Below, piece after piece: positions 19,901 to 27,824 of a stretch of 64,000 bases of DNA. Within the stretch, counting starts at the first letter, position 1. The number at the start of each line of letters is the position of its first letter. The notes below the pieces were generated by a model that was not told where the DNA came from, made no database searches, and was given only the letters and a program-made list of their open reading frames with translations. The translations under genes and the position numbers were made by a program. Source of the DNA: Chitinophaga sp. MM2321 (lineage in GTDB: Bacteria; Bacteroidota; Bacteroidia; Chitinophagales; Chitinophagaceae); contig NZ_OZ035533.1 of NCBI RefSeq assembly GCF_964033635.1, positions 3,534,001-3,598,000 on the forward strand. The letters run 5' to 3'.

Positions 19901-22900
19901 ATTTCGGTAAGACGGCAAGGAGTACCACTACCGAACCATTCATGCCGGATGGTGGTGTTACTACCGCCGGCAAATGTATAAATGTCGCCTGGAAAAAAGA
20001 TCAATGTATCAATCGTATTACCTGTACCATAAATACCTCCACTACCCTTATACTCCACGTAGCCAATGGTATTATTGGTGCCGTTTATACCAGCTGCCGA
20101 GGTGGTCGCGGGGTCTGTAAAAACAAGTGATTTAACGGTTGTATTGGAGATGGTAGCGTTGGCCGCAACCATTCCCGGCACAGTGATGATATTATAGGTA
20201 AACCCATTTAAGGTAACGGCACCGGTAATATTCGAATTAGCCGCGTTCAGTGTCCGTTTGGTGGTGGTACCATAGTAGCGGATATCCCCTTTGATGGTAC
20301 TGCCACTAATATCAAGGGCAATCTGGTTATCGCGGCCAGCATTATCTATACTAGCAATATTCAGCACCTTGCCGGAGGCGGTGAAGTTACCATCTACCAG
20401 GAAAAAACGGGTAAGTGTATTGGTATAATCATTCGCGAGTGTAAGGCCACTTCCCGGTTTGTTAATCTCTAAGTCAAAACTACCTTTACACTGTCCCGTC
20501 ATCACCGTTTGCTCCGTTCCCTTTAGCAACAATGTAGATATATTCAGTGTAGACGCCGGGTTCAGCACAATACTGTTTCCCCAGCATTCCATGGTCCAGG
20601 CATTATTTTTTGTAAAGACCGGATCATTGGCCGCACCCGCCCAGCTCACATTATGAAAGTAGGCATTACCGTTATTAATGGTCACCGTTTTAGATGCAGC
20701 GGTAAAGCCGCTGTTCGCATCAAAATACACATCATCTGTTACAGTAGGTACACAAGCGCCGCCAACACCATTACTGGTGGTACTCCAGTGACTCGCATCA
20801 TTCCAGTCGCCACTGCCGTTAATCCAATAACGTGCACTCCCTGTTGACGAGCCGATAGTCCACCCACTGTTTCCTCCCGCATCTGCTCCGCTAAATGCAA
20901 TAGGAAGTGTTAAGGTGCCTCCACCACCTGTAGCGGCGATATTTACCAAATAAACATTGGCTATATCCACTTTCGCATTCGGACCGAAATTAACTGTACT
21001 GATGGCGGTTGTTCCGCTTCTGACTTCTCCTAATCCACTGCAGGAGGGATGGGTAGCTTTGTAATACTTATTAATGGTGGTTGTATTGCCGGTGCCCACG
21101 TTGTAAAAGAAGAAATTACGGTTCTCGGCAGTAACCAGTGAATCCATCATGTTACCAGTACCCAGGATCATTCCCTGCCCTTTAAATTCCAACTTCCGTA
21201 TGATATTCCCGGTATTTATCCTGGCGGCACTTGTAAGCCCGTTGTTGGTAAACGTAAGCTGGCCGAAAGTAGTTGTTGAGACGTCCATATTACCGGCCAC
21301 CGTCGCGTCACAATCCACCACATTATAGGTAGCGGCGCGTGTAGCTAACAGTAAACGCGCCAACAAGTATGAATTGGTAGCATTGAGCGTAAAGAGGCTA
21401 CCGGTGTAATTCCAGTTGCTTACCGAGATACGCGCATTACTGATGTCGATTGATCTTGCCAGAGAGCCGGTACTGGTTATTGCATATATGTTCACCGTAC
21501 GCCCGCTTAAATTCAACGCACCTCTCGCAACTACGAACCCGGAACCGGCGTTAGTCCAGTTATCCAGCAGTGTGAGACCGGCTCCCGGACTGCCTGCATC
21601 TTTCCAGACGGTATACTGGCTTACCCCCAGCGTACTGCCGTTTGTCGTAAGCATTGCAGCGGAAGTGCCACGCATGTCCACAAAGGCATTCATCGTTACC
21701 GTGGGTTCCAGCACCACAGAGCCATAGATCTGCATTACAAATGCAATGCTTTCATTAAATGTGGGACTACCGGTGACGCCGCTGGCCCAGGTCATGTTAT
21801 TACAATAGGTATTGGCACTGGTAGTAACCGTATTACTGCCTGTCACAAAACCACTGTTAATGTCAAACACCACATTATCCCTGATAAAAGGGATACAAGC
21901 GCCTCCCGGCCCCCCGCTACTGGTACTCCAGTGAGAATTGTCGTTCCAGTCTCCCGCTCCATTCACCCAATACAGGGTAGTGCCTGCGACAGATGGCGAG
22001 TTGATAATAAACCCGCTATTCCCTTCACCGTCAATACCATTTAAAGTGATGGGCGCAATGCTGCCGGTGGCCGTCACATTCGTCAACAATACATTATCGA
22101 TGCTGGCTGTTGCCCCCACTCCAAATGCCAATGTGCCGGTTGAAGTTCCTGTAAGCTCCGTAAAGCCATTGCAAGGGGCCCCACCCGCCCTGAAATGTTT
22201 ATTGATGGTAGTTGTACCTGCAATAGAGATATTACGGTTAGGCGTGGTCAGCAATGTGTCAAAGGTGTTGCCTCCACTGGCAATACCCAAAGGCCCATTG
22301 AGCACTGTCACATATTTAAGATAATTACCGCTTCCTCCTATGGTCGCTGCCCCCTGGCAGCTTATATAATTCACATTATTACTATTGGCCCTTACTGCTC
22401 CTGATCCCTTAAATATCAATGTATCAATGGTGTTCCCCGAATTTATACCCACTTCTGAGACGGTCGACGTATTTGTAAAAGTCAGTTTTTTGAAGGTGGT
22501 ATTAACAATCGTAACATGGGTGAACAGGTTGGCACCTGATTCAACAATATTATATAGTCCGGCGTCGGAATAAAACCTGCCGGTTTTAATCACACTACCT
22601 GCTGCATTCAATGTTTTATTTGCACCTTGACAATTATAGCCAAGGTAGATATTCATTTCTGTGTTACTTATATCTATACTTCGTGCAAGTGCACTGCTGG
22701 TGGCAAATGTGTAGGCAGATATTTTTCTCCCGGGTGCGTTAAATGTACCGGCAGTCAAAGTGATGGTATTTCCTCCCGAAGCAGGCGCATTATAAATCAG
22801 GTCATCTGCCAATGTGAAACTGCCTCCCGGTTTATTGATATCAAAACCTATCGACCCCAGTACAGGGCCATTGGTGGTTAGTGTAGCAGCAGATCCGGTT

Positions 22901-23274
22901 GTAAACGTAACCATGATTCCTTCACAAGTTACGCTGGGGGCAAGAGAAAGACTTTCGGTAATTGTCAGCGTGGAGCCGCCCTGACGGATGAACAGGGGAT
23001 TCTTTGGTACATCTGTGGTCCAGATCATATTGGCACAAAACGCATTTGCATCCAGCTTTACCGAGTCGTTATCACCAAAACCACTATCAGGCCCGAAAAT
23101 AACATTATTCGCAGCAGAGGGTATGATTCCGGGAATACTCCCATTGAAACTGCCTATCCGCCAATGATTCACATCACTCCAGCGTCCTCCGCCACCAACC
23201 CAATAATAATCGTCGGCCGCTTTCAACGAAAAGAAAGACAATAACAAGCATACAAGGGTAGTAAATCTCTTCAT
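13999..23274 (-). CDS. giant T9SS-exported Big_2-repeat surface adhesin
   Basis: I choose the ATG at 23274 (MKRFTTLVCLLLSFF) since it starts a clean signal peptide; an ATG six codons earlier is possible. The product is about 3091 residues. Residues about 20-430, 433-810 and 813-1180 are three modules each opening with a WVxGxGxWxDxxHW motif and continuing as beta-rich, N- and G-rich sequence. An Ig-like segment with Cys pairs follows (DDVEICSTAFPYEL). Twenty Big_2-type domains of 78 residues span about 1260-2815. Two cadherin-like/Big_9 domains (AVNDTAQTLPGREV, GTLRIDADGKIIYMPD) come next. The last about 85 residues (FIPNAITPNNDGINDRF, IFNRWGNEVYYS) are the gliding-motility-associated T9SS type B sorting domain. 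It should be exported and displayed on the surface, possibly as a motility or attachment adhesin. It heads an operon with PorP/SprF and OmpA genes. Confidence 0.95.
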   Translation of the reverse strand: MKRFTTLVCLLLSFFSLKAADDYYWVGGGGRWSDVNHWRIGSFNGSIPGIIPSAANNVIFGPDSGFGDNDSVKLDANAFCANMIWTTDVPKNPLFIRQGGSTLTITESLSLAPSVTCEGIMVTFTTGSAATLTTNGPVLGSIGFDINKPGGSFTLADDLIYNAPASGGNTITLTAGTFNAPGRKISAYTFATSSALARSIDISNTEMNIYLGYNCQGANKTLNAAGSVIKTGRFYSDAGLYNIVESGANLFTHVTIVNTTFKKLTFTNTSTVSEVGINSGNTIDTLIFKGSGAVRANSNNVNYISCQGAATIGGSGNYLKYVTVLNGPLGIASGGNTFDTLLTTPNRNISIAGTTTINKHFRAGGAPCNGFTELTGTSTGTLAFGVGATASIDNVLLTNVTATGSIAPITLNGIDGEGNSGFIINSPSVAGTTLYWVNGAGDWNDNSHWSTSSGGPGGACIPFIRDNVVFDINSGFVTGSNTVTTSANTYCNNMTWASGVTGSPTFNESIAFVMQIYGSVVLEPTVTMNAFVDMRGTSAAMLTTNGSTLGVSQYTVWKDAGSPGAGLTLLDNWTNAGSGFVVARGALNLSGRTVNIYAITSTGSLARSIDISNARISVSNWNYTGSLFTLNATNSYLLARLLLATRAATYNVVDCDATVAGNMDVSTTTFGQLTFTNNGLTSAARINTGNIIRKLEFKGQGMILGTGNMMDSLVTAENRNFFFYNVGTGNTTTINKYYKATHPSCSGLGEVRSGTTAISTVNFGPNAKVDIANVYLVNIAATGGGGTLTLPIAFSGADAGGNSGWTIGSSTGSARYWINGSGDWNDASHWSTTSNGVGGACVPTVTDDVYFDANSGFTAASKTVTINNGNAYFHNVSWAGAANDPVFTKNNAWTMECWGNSIVLNPASTLNISTLLLKGTEQTVMTGQCKGSFDLEINKPGSGLTLANDYTNTLTRFFLVDGNFTASGKVLNIASIDNAGRDNQIALDISGSTIKGDIRYYGTTTKRTLNAANSNITGAVTLNGFTYNIITVPGMVAANATISNTTVKSLVFTDPATTSAAGINGTNNTIGYVEYKGSGGIYGTGNTIDTLIFFPGDIYTFAGGSNTTIRHEWFGSGTPCRLTEIKSSNATNATITKPAGSVEFDYIRLQRITGTGGASFSIKQHSTDQGGNIGWTVVPYNGSSPIQGLGDDVEICSTAFPYELNTQGFFGSPSSQYLWNDNSTKDKLIANGPGKYYVRVSFPDGCSVSDTINIKQTVVPVSPITGTTAVCLGFNTTLSSTTTGGVWSSSDAAVASIDAAGVVTGVTIGTATITYTITNGGGCSNSQTVTVTVSSLPVVAAITGTGDVCIDGTTTLSSTTTGGVWSSSDAAVASVDASGIVTGVTAGSATITYTVTNVSGCKASQIMNVTVNGLPVVAAITGTGTVCIDETTTLSSTTTGGVWSSSNAAVASVDASGVVTGVTAGSATITYTVTNASGCEASQVMNVTVNGLPVVAAITGTGTVCVDGTTTLSSTTTGGVWSSSDAAVASVDASGVVTGVTTGSATITYTVTNVSGCKASQVMNVTVNGLPVVAAITGTGTVCVDGTTTLSSTTTGGVWSSSDAAVASIDAAGVVTGVTTGTATITYTITNGGGCSNSQTVTVTVSSLPVVAAITGTGTVCIDETTTLSSTTTGGIWSSSDAAVASVDAAGIVTGVTAGSATITYTVTNVSGCKASQVMNVTVNGLPVVAAITGTGTVCIDGTTTLSSTTTGGVWSSSNAAIASVDASGVVTGVTAGSATITYTVTNVSGCKASQIMNVTVNGLPVVAAITGTGDVCIDETTTLSSTTTGGVWSSSDAAVASVDVAGVVTGVTAGSATITYTVTNVSGCEASQIMNITVNGLPVVAAITGTGDVCIDETTTLSSTTTGGVWSSSDAAIASVDASGVVTGVTAGSATITYTVTNASGCKASQVMTVTVNGLPVVAAITGTGDVCIDGTTTLSSTTTGGVWSSSDAAVASVDASGVVTGITAGSAIITYTVTNASGCKASQIMNVTVNGLPVVAAITGTGDVCIDETTTLSSTTTGGVWSSSDAAVASVDASGIVTGVTAGSATITYTVTNASGCKASQIMTITINGLPVVAAITGTGDVCIDETTTLSSTTTGGVWSSSDAAVASVDASGIVTGVTAGSATITYTVTNVSGCKASQIMNVTVSSLPVVAAITGTGDVCIDETTTLSSTTTGGVWSSSDAAVASVDASGIVTGVTAGSATITYTVTNVSGCKTSQIMNVTVSGLPVVAAITGTGDVCIDETTTLSSTTTGGVWSSSDAAIASVDASGVVTGVTVGSATITYTVTNVSGCKALQVMNVTVNGLPVVAAITGTGTVCIDGTTTLSSTTTGGVWSSSDGAVASVDASGIVTGVTAGSATITYTVTNVSGCKTSQIMNVTVSGLPVVAAITGTGDVCIDETTTLSSTTTGGVWSSSDAAIASVDASGVVTGVTVGSATITYTVTNVSGCKALQVMNVTVNGLPVVAAITGTGTVCIDGTTTLSSTTTGGVWSSSDGAVASVDASGIVTGVTAGSATITYTVTNVSGCKASQIMNVTVSSLPVVAAITGTGTVCIDGTTTLSSTTTGGVWSSSDAAVASVDASGIVTGVTAGSATITYTVTNASGCKASQIMNVTVSGLPVVAAITGTGTVCIDGTTTLSSTTTGGVWSSSDAAVASVDASGIVTGVTAGSATITYTVTNVNGCKASQIMTITVNGLPVVAAITGTGTVCVDGTTTLSSTTTGGVWSSSDAAVASVDAAGVVTGVTAGNATITYTVTNMSGCSSSKVINITVNKCNNQQPPVANNDVATTFVNIPVLINLIANDVQTGGLLDLSSVIIVSQPSKGTISINANGTVTYSPVTAFIGTDIFSYTIRNTRNDVSNPATVTVTVKPLPGAVNDTAQTLPGREVVVSVLDNDTGLTGFADIIITTRPARGTLRIDADGKIIYMPDAGFKGVDVFAYQVKDLAGNISNEAIVRITVTEDGFFIPNAITPNNDGINDRFVIPDLYKYPGSSLSIFNRWGNEVYYSGNYNNNWDGNGLGGGTYYYVLKLKIPEGAKAYKGWIQLLK
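14830..19490 (-). repeat. 20 tandem 234-bp repeats encoding Big_2 domains
   Basis: The repeat unit is 78 codons with no frame change. It carries the recurring words TTTLSSTTTGG, WSSSDAAVASVDASG, GSATITYTVTN, SGCKASQ and LPVVAAI. I count 20 units. Units 1 and 5 (protein order) share a divergent block (TNGGGCSNSQTVTVTVSS and ASIDAAGVV), while the others are very similar at the DNA level. The last unit is also divergent (SGCSSSKVI). Very high DNA identity implies ongoing recombination or gene conversion within the array. Confidence 0.95.
15609..16590 (-). repeat. recent 468-bp (two-unit) duplication inside the Big_2 array
   Basis: DNA from about 15609 to about 16120 is repeated 468 bp further on with no mismatch seen by eye. 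Units 14-15 and 16-17 in protein order share private variants (GVTVGS, CKALQ, SSSDGAV) not found elsewhere. The period equals two 234-bp units, pointing to one recent unequal exchange. A collapsed or expanded assembly could mimic this. Confidence 0.8.
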
Positions 23275-23450
23275 AGCATATGGTATAAACATAAGAATGT
23301 CTGTTTGCCGCCATCCCTATGAGGGGAGCGGCAATTTTACCTGCCCGGTACCGGGGAGTCATTCATCGTAAAAACTGAGGAAAATCTTATTTCATAGGAA
23401 TATCTGGTTACAAAATACAGTCGTCTGCCTATCTTATAAAATATTCAGGA

Positions 23451-23478
23451 TTTGCCGCTTATCAAAAATATATCTTTG
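23451..23478 (+). promoter_or_regulatory. Bacteroidota-type promoter of RR2
   Basis: TTTG at 23451-23454 and TATCTTTG at 23471-23478 match the TTTG / TAnnTTTG primary sigma consensus with a 16-bp spacer. The predicted start point near 23485 leaves an about 88-nt leader before the ATG at 23573. TTAAGCGGCTAATTA at about 23509-23523 lies within that leader. Confidence 0.55.
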
Positions 23479-23572
23479 AAGCTTGTACATGCATAGAGAC
23501 TTTTCTAAATTTAAGCGGCTAATTATTTGATACATAGAAAATTTTCTATCCTAACGAAAGCAGAACCCGGTC

Positions 23573-24223
23573 ATGAAATCAATTTTAATAGCAGAAGATC
23601 ACAGTGTACTGAGAATGGGAATTAGTCTTATCACTGATGAAGTTTATCCTGGCGTTATCATTAAAGAGGCAGATACCTTTTACGACACCCTGGAGCATTT
23701 ACGGCATAATACCTTTGACCTCCTGATACTGGACATCCAGTTGCCGGGTGGCGGCAGTCCCCAGATGATAGCAGCGGCAAGAGCCCTGCAGCCTGATTTA
23801 CGGATTCTGATTTTTTCTTACTTCGAAGAAGATACGCACGCTTTAAGTTATATCAAAGCAGGAGCCAACGGCTACCTTCCCAAGACGGCGCCACCGGATG
23901 TAGTAAAAGAAGCTATTAAGTATGTTTTGCAGGGTAATACCTTTGTGAGCGGCATCGTACAAACGCAAATGATCAATACGCTGCAACATTCAAAACAAAA
24001 GCCGGATGGGACTATGCCGTTACTATCGCCACGGGAAACACAAGTGATGCAGCTGTTGATCAGGGGCACAGGAAACCAGGATATCAAGTCAGCACTCAAT
24101 ATTCAATCTTCTACCCTAAGTACTTTTAAACTAAAAATCTTTACAAAAATGAAGGTCAACAATGTAGTGGAACTTGCCGCCAAGATCAATGCTATGCATG
24201 CCGGCGAAAAGATACAATCGTAA
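23573..24223 (+). CDS. NarL/LuxR-type response regulator (RR2), paralogue of RR1
   Basis: The 216-residue protein has the same layout as the regulator at 10287: receiver at about 1-120 (LIAEDHSVLRMG, LLILDIQLPGGGSPQM, LIFSYFEED, GYLPKTA) and a LuxR-type HTH at about 150-210 (LSPRETQVMQLLIRGTGNQDI, SSTLSTFKLKIFTKMKVNN). All receiver catalytic residues are present, including the ED pair and phosphoacceptor Asp. The last 32 bp overlap the 3' end of the convergent sensor-kinase gene, and it diverges from the giant adhesin. The two regulators bracket the adhesin operon, so RR2 is the likelier direct partner of the adjacent kinase. That partnership is inferred from position only. Confidence 0.92.
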   Translation: MKSILIAEDHSVLRMGISLITDEVYPGVIIKEADTFYDTLEHLRHNTFDLLILDIQLPGGGSPQMIAAARALQPDLRILIFSYFEEDTHALSYIKAGANGYLPKTAPPDVVKEAIKYVLQGNTFVSGIVQTQMINTLQHSKQKPDGTMPLLSPRETQVMQLLIRGTGNQDIKSALNIQSSTLSTFKLKIFTKMKVNNVVELAAKINAMHAGEKIQS

Positions 24224-27212
24224 AACTACTGCCTTCACCTTCACTGCTGTCCAGGGTTATTTTCAGTCCCTGTGCAACTGCCAGCTCCTTCACGATGAGC
24301 AGTCCTATGCCGGATCCCTTCCTGGGACCGGCCTCGCTCCCCGGCTTGTTAAACCAGTGTTTCACATCTTCGGGTACGCCCGGCCCGGTATCCCTTACAC
24401 GGAGCAACAGCAGATCATCTTCCATGATCATCTCCATCACGATTACTCCTTTCCTGGTTACCTTTACGGCGTTGTCCACCAGGTTGTATAACATGACTGA
24501 TAAAAGTTGTTCATCTCCCCACAACATCAGCCAGTCAGGAATATTATTCAGGATCTCTGTGTTCTTTTCTGAAGCGATAGCCAGGAATATTTTTTGTATA
24601 TCTTCCGCAACAGCCGCAGGCGAATACACACCGCTGACAGGCCCCATCTCCACCTGGCTTTTCAGGTATTTCAGTAAATTAGACACCATGTAGAACAGAT
24701 AGCTGGTATGTTCGTTCATTGCAGACGCCATTTTTACGGTAGCTCCTCCGTCCTTTTTCGCAGCTGTTAAAATTTTCTCTGAGAGGAATTGCTGATACTG
24801 CAGCGGACTTAGTACATTATGACTGACTGACTGTACAATCCTTTGCTGGAACATAGTCCTCTTCTTTAATTCCTTTGTTTTTAAGTCTACCATCATGTCG
24901 AGCAGCAAGGCTTTATTTTGCAAATACCGTACACGCAAATGGACAAACAACCAGGATAAGATCAGTAACAACAGGGCACAGGTAACATAGAACCAGCGTG
25001 TTTCATGCCAGGCTAACGGCACTGCAAACTGTAACACCTTATCTGAAAAATTGCCATAGCCAAATCCATTCAGTTTTCGTACTACCAGGCTGTAATCTCC
25101 TGCCGGCAAGGTGGAGATAGATACTTTGCCTTCTGCGGGTAATGGCAGCCAGGTGGTATCGCCTGCGTTCTTTACCAACGCGTAAGTGACAATGAGGTTT
25201 TTACTATTCCCAAAATAGGGGCTGCTATACATTACCTGCAGCAACGAAAACTCACGTGGTAACTTCACCTTATTTTTGACCGGCAATGGCGAATTATCCA
25301 ATAACAGCTGGTCAATCGTCATCGCAGCCTCCGGCAATATTGGTTTGATGGAATCCGGATTAAAAAATACCATCCCTTTAAGAGAGGGTAGAGAAATGTA
25401 ACCATTGTTCAGGCTAACAGCACAAGGCTGACATCCGCCGTTGAACTCATTTGTAAAAAATCCGTCTTCCTTGTCATAGTATTGGTAATAAAGCGGAAAG
25501 GTTCCGTTTTCCGAATAAGCCAGCAAATCTTTTTTGCTCACCTGAAACAGTCCCCTATTGGTGGTAATCCAGAAAAAACCTTTTCTATCCGGTACCATAC
25601 AGTGGGCAGTAGTAATATACCCATCCGGATCATAGGGAAAATGTGTCAGTTTGCCTTTATGATAAAGATAAAATCCATGATCATAAGTGGTGGCCCATAT
25701 TTCTTCTGAACCGGTAACCGTGATGCTGCGTATATACTTTCCTTCCAGGCCCTTTATGGTATCTATGCTGCCATTTAAAGGGTTCAGCAGGAAAAGTCCT
25801 TCGTCTGTACCCACACACATCTGCCGGGAATTAAGCTTGGCGAAGTAGGTGATCTCTCCTTTAAATGCATGCAACAATACCGGCACTGCATCCTTCCTGT
25901 TGTCATCCAGCACGGCAATTCCTTTACTCTCCTTCAGCCCTATCCAGAGCAAGCCTTTATCATCGCGGTATAACATGCTAACAGAGCTGGGTAGCGTATC
26001 CGTTGAAAGTAACCGGAATGTCGACAATTGCAGGTGATACAACCAGATTCCCCTGCTGGTCCAGCTACCACCATTTCCATCGGTGCTGATACTATAAAAG
26101 CCGGAGATGTTTTGCCTCCTGAAAGGCGGCAATGGAATAGCGGCTCCTTTGGGTTTCAATATATACCCGTTGGGTATCAGTATACCATCCTGCCCATAGG
26201 GCATCTGGCTGTAATAACTTGCAGATCCTTCTCCTCCGTACTTTGCAACAAACTGTTGCAGCGACAATACAAATAAACCGTTTGTAGCACTACCGAGCAA
26301 CAACCGGCCGTCCTTTGCGCTATAAAAAGCACAGCGTATTTCCTTTCCCGTTATGTCAAAATTGTCTACCAGTTTACGCGTTACCAGTTCATCATTGCTA
26401 TTCCTTGTTACAAGATAGAAAGTGTGATTAAAATAGACCAGTAGATGGCTCGTATCATATATACTCCAGAAAGGCACTACCTGCCTGCCTGAATGGCGAT
26501 AAAAAGGGTCCGACAGGATATCGCCTTTTAATGTGGAACGCTTTATCTGTTTACTGAATTCAGTTACTTCTCCATCACTTTCAAGGTGAAAAAAACGTCC
26601 ATCCAACATAAAGAAGTTCCAGCATTTATCAACAGGGAATGGTAATGTATTGCGGACAACTCCATCCCGGACATAGCTTACTGTATCGTTATGGTATAGA
26701 TAAAAACTCCTTTCATCCCGGTACAATTTCAGTTCATGAATTCTGGCGCCCCATCTTGTACTTTCATTGGGCAGTGACAGGGCATATGAAGTACCGTGGT
26801 GATTTTTCATTCCCGGCTGGTACCATTTCTGGTAATGACGCCGTTCGTTTGAATGAAACCTATATCGCATGGCTACCCCTTCCACTATATGCACCGCCTC
26901 ATCTTTTTCGTTGAGCGCACCCACATTGCCCAATGTATCCTGGAATATAGTATAAAAGCGATTGGATTTCAACGACAGATTTCTTATATCTGCCACTTTA
27001 AATTGATCTCCATCAAACCGCACAATTCCATTTTCGGTAGTCAGCCAGATATAGCCATACTTATCGTGTACAATCGTATTCACACTATTTTGCGGCAACC
27101 CATTACTGTTATCGAAATGGCGAAGGGAATAAGTTAAGGAATCGGTTGCCTTACCAGTAAGGCTACACAGGCATAACAACACAATAGTGACAGTAATAAA
27201 AGGCGATTTCAT
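24192..27212 (-). CDS. two-component-propeller sensor histidine kinase
   Basis: The 1006-residue protein has a signal peptide (to GKATD, about 23) and a periplasmic beta-propeller of two-component-regulator repeats (HDKYGYIWLTTENGIVRFDG, DDKGLLWIGLKES, DRKGFFWITTNRGLF). A Y_Y_Y domain lies at about 660-735, followed by one membrane helix (YVTCALLLLILSWLFVHLRV, about 745). A dimerisation/H-box region contains VSHNVLSPLQY (His near 795), and the HATPase_c domain has NLVDNAVKV (about 910), VRDTGPGVP and GSGIGLLIVKEL. Unusually, the residue after the H-box His is Asn where HisKA kinases have Glu or Asp. It lacks the fused receiver and AraC domain of hybrid two-component systems. Its 3' end overlaps that of RR2 by 32 bp. 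Confidence 0.93.
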   Translation of the reverse strand: MKSPFITVTIVLLCLCSLTGKATDSLTYSLRHFDNSNGLPQNSVNTIVHDKYGYIWLTTENGIVRFDGDQFKVADIRNLSLKSNRFYTIFQDTLGNVGALNEKDEAVHIVEGVAMRYRFHSNERRHYQKWYQPGMKNHHGTSYALSLPNESTRWGARIHELKLYRDERSFYLYHNDTVSYVRDGVVRNTLPFPVDKCWNFFMLDGRFFHLESDGEVTEFSKQIKRSTLKGDILSDPFYRHSGRQVVPFWSIYDTSHLLVYFNHTFYLVTRNSNDELVTRKLVDNFDITGKEIRCAFYSAKDGRLLLGSATNGLFVLSLQQFVAKYGGEGSASYYSQMPYGQDGILIPNGYILKPKGAAIPLPPFRRQNISGFYSISTDGNGGSWTSRGIWLYHLQLSTFRLLSTDTLPSSVSMLYRDDKGLLWIGLKESKGIAVLDDNRKDAVPVLLHAFKGEITYFAKLNSRQMCVGTDEGLFLLNPLNGSIDTIKGLEGKYIRSITVTGSEEIWATTYDHGFYLYHKGKLTHFPYDPDGYITTAHCMVPDRKGFFWITTNRGLFQVSKKDLLAYSENGTFPLYYQYYDKEDGFFTNEFNGGCQPCAVSLNNGYISLPSLKGMVFFNPDSIKPILPEAAMTIDQLLLDNSPLPVKNKVKLPREFSLLQVMYSSPYFGNSKNLIVTYALVKNAGDTTWLPLPAEGKVSISTLPAGDYSLVVRKLNGFGYGNFSDKVLQFAVPLAWHETRWFYVTCALLLLILSWLFVHLRVRYLQNKALLLDMMVDLKTKELKKRTMFQQRIVQSVSHNVLSPLQYQQFLSEKILTAAKKDGGATVKMASAMNEHTSYLFYMVSNLLKYLKSQVEMGPVSGVYSPAAVAEDIQKIFLAIASEKNTEILNNIPDWLMLWGDEQLLSVMLYNLVDNAVKVTRKGVIVMEMIMEDDLLLLRVRDTGPGVPEDVKHWFNKPGSEAGPRKGSGIGLLIVKELAVAQGLKITLDSSEGEGSSFTIVSFRRHA

Positions 27213-27282
27213 CCGGGCGATAAAAATAAGGGTGCAAGGTAGCCAAAAATATATGCTATAAGGAATCGCTTTTATATAAATG

Positions 27283-27308
27283 TTTTATAACATTACGGTA
27301 ATTCTCAT
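27283..27308. repeat. 26-bp element, copy 2 (copy 1 at 9970-9995)
   Basis: This copy differs from copy 1 by one base (A at 27300). It lies 71-96 bp before the sensor-kinase ATG, the usual position for an activator or repressor site on that minus-strand gene. Confidence 0.7.
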
Positions 27309-27346
27309 GCGACGACATCCCCCATCCGCCTCTGATACAATAAGTC

Positions 27347-27814
27347 TTATGGATTATGGGCCATCTGCTGTGCAGTAATCAATGCTATCCGTTGAGCCGA
27401 TGATGGGAAAGCAACTTTTCTTAAAGGATGCCCACTGTACAACTCGTAGCCAGGTAAAGCATCCCCATTGAAAACTACCCGTTCTACCCGGATAATTTGA
27501 TCCGGAATATTGGCACCATACCACAAAGAATCGGATTTTTGTTTCCAGGTAACTTCATAAAGTACCGAGCCAGCGGGGTAAGCATTGCCGCTATTCAGTT
27601 TTGCATGTTGCATGGCCTCGTTATTTCCATATAAGGTAGACATACTGCCTTCTTTAGGATTAATAGAAAATGTTATCGGGATGAGCAATAAGGGGTTTTC
27701 CGGCAATTCATCTGCTGCCTGAACAGATGCTTTTTCATTTAAGTTGTCCCTATCCGGGGAAGTACAGCTAGCTAAAAACAAGGCTACCGCAACAGCGTAT
27801 TTAATATATTTCAT
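27347..27814 (-). CDS. small lipoprotein resembling a cytochrome P460-type fold
   Basis: The 155-residue product carries a lipobox (VALFLASCTSP, Cys about 17). The rest (ITFSINPKEGSMSTLYGNNEAMQHA, YPAGSVLYEVTWKQKSDSLWYG, QIIRVERVVFNG) resembles the P460-type domain of its upstream neighbour (GTMRIIFGNSIAVKAI, WPDGAIFAKTAWKQQ). No CxxCH haem-attachment motif is present, so if the fold is right, covalent haem binding has been lost or never existed. The gene follows the haem-binding protein by 10 bp and must be co-transcribed. Anchoring in the inner leaflet of the outer membrane or the periplasm is expected. The fold assignment is tentative. Confidence 0.55.
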   Translation of the reverse strand: MKYIKYAVAVALFLASCTSPDRDNLNEKASVQAADELPENPLLLIPITFSINPKEGSMSTLYGNNEAMQHAKLNSGNAYPAGSVLYEVTWKQKSDSLWYGANIPDQIIRVERVVFNGDALPGYELYSGHPLRKVAFPSSAQRIALITAQQMAHNP

Positions 27815-27824
27815 ATTATCATTT

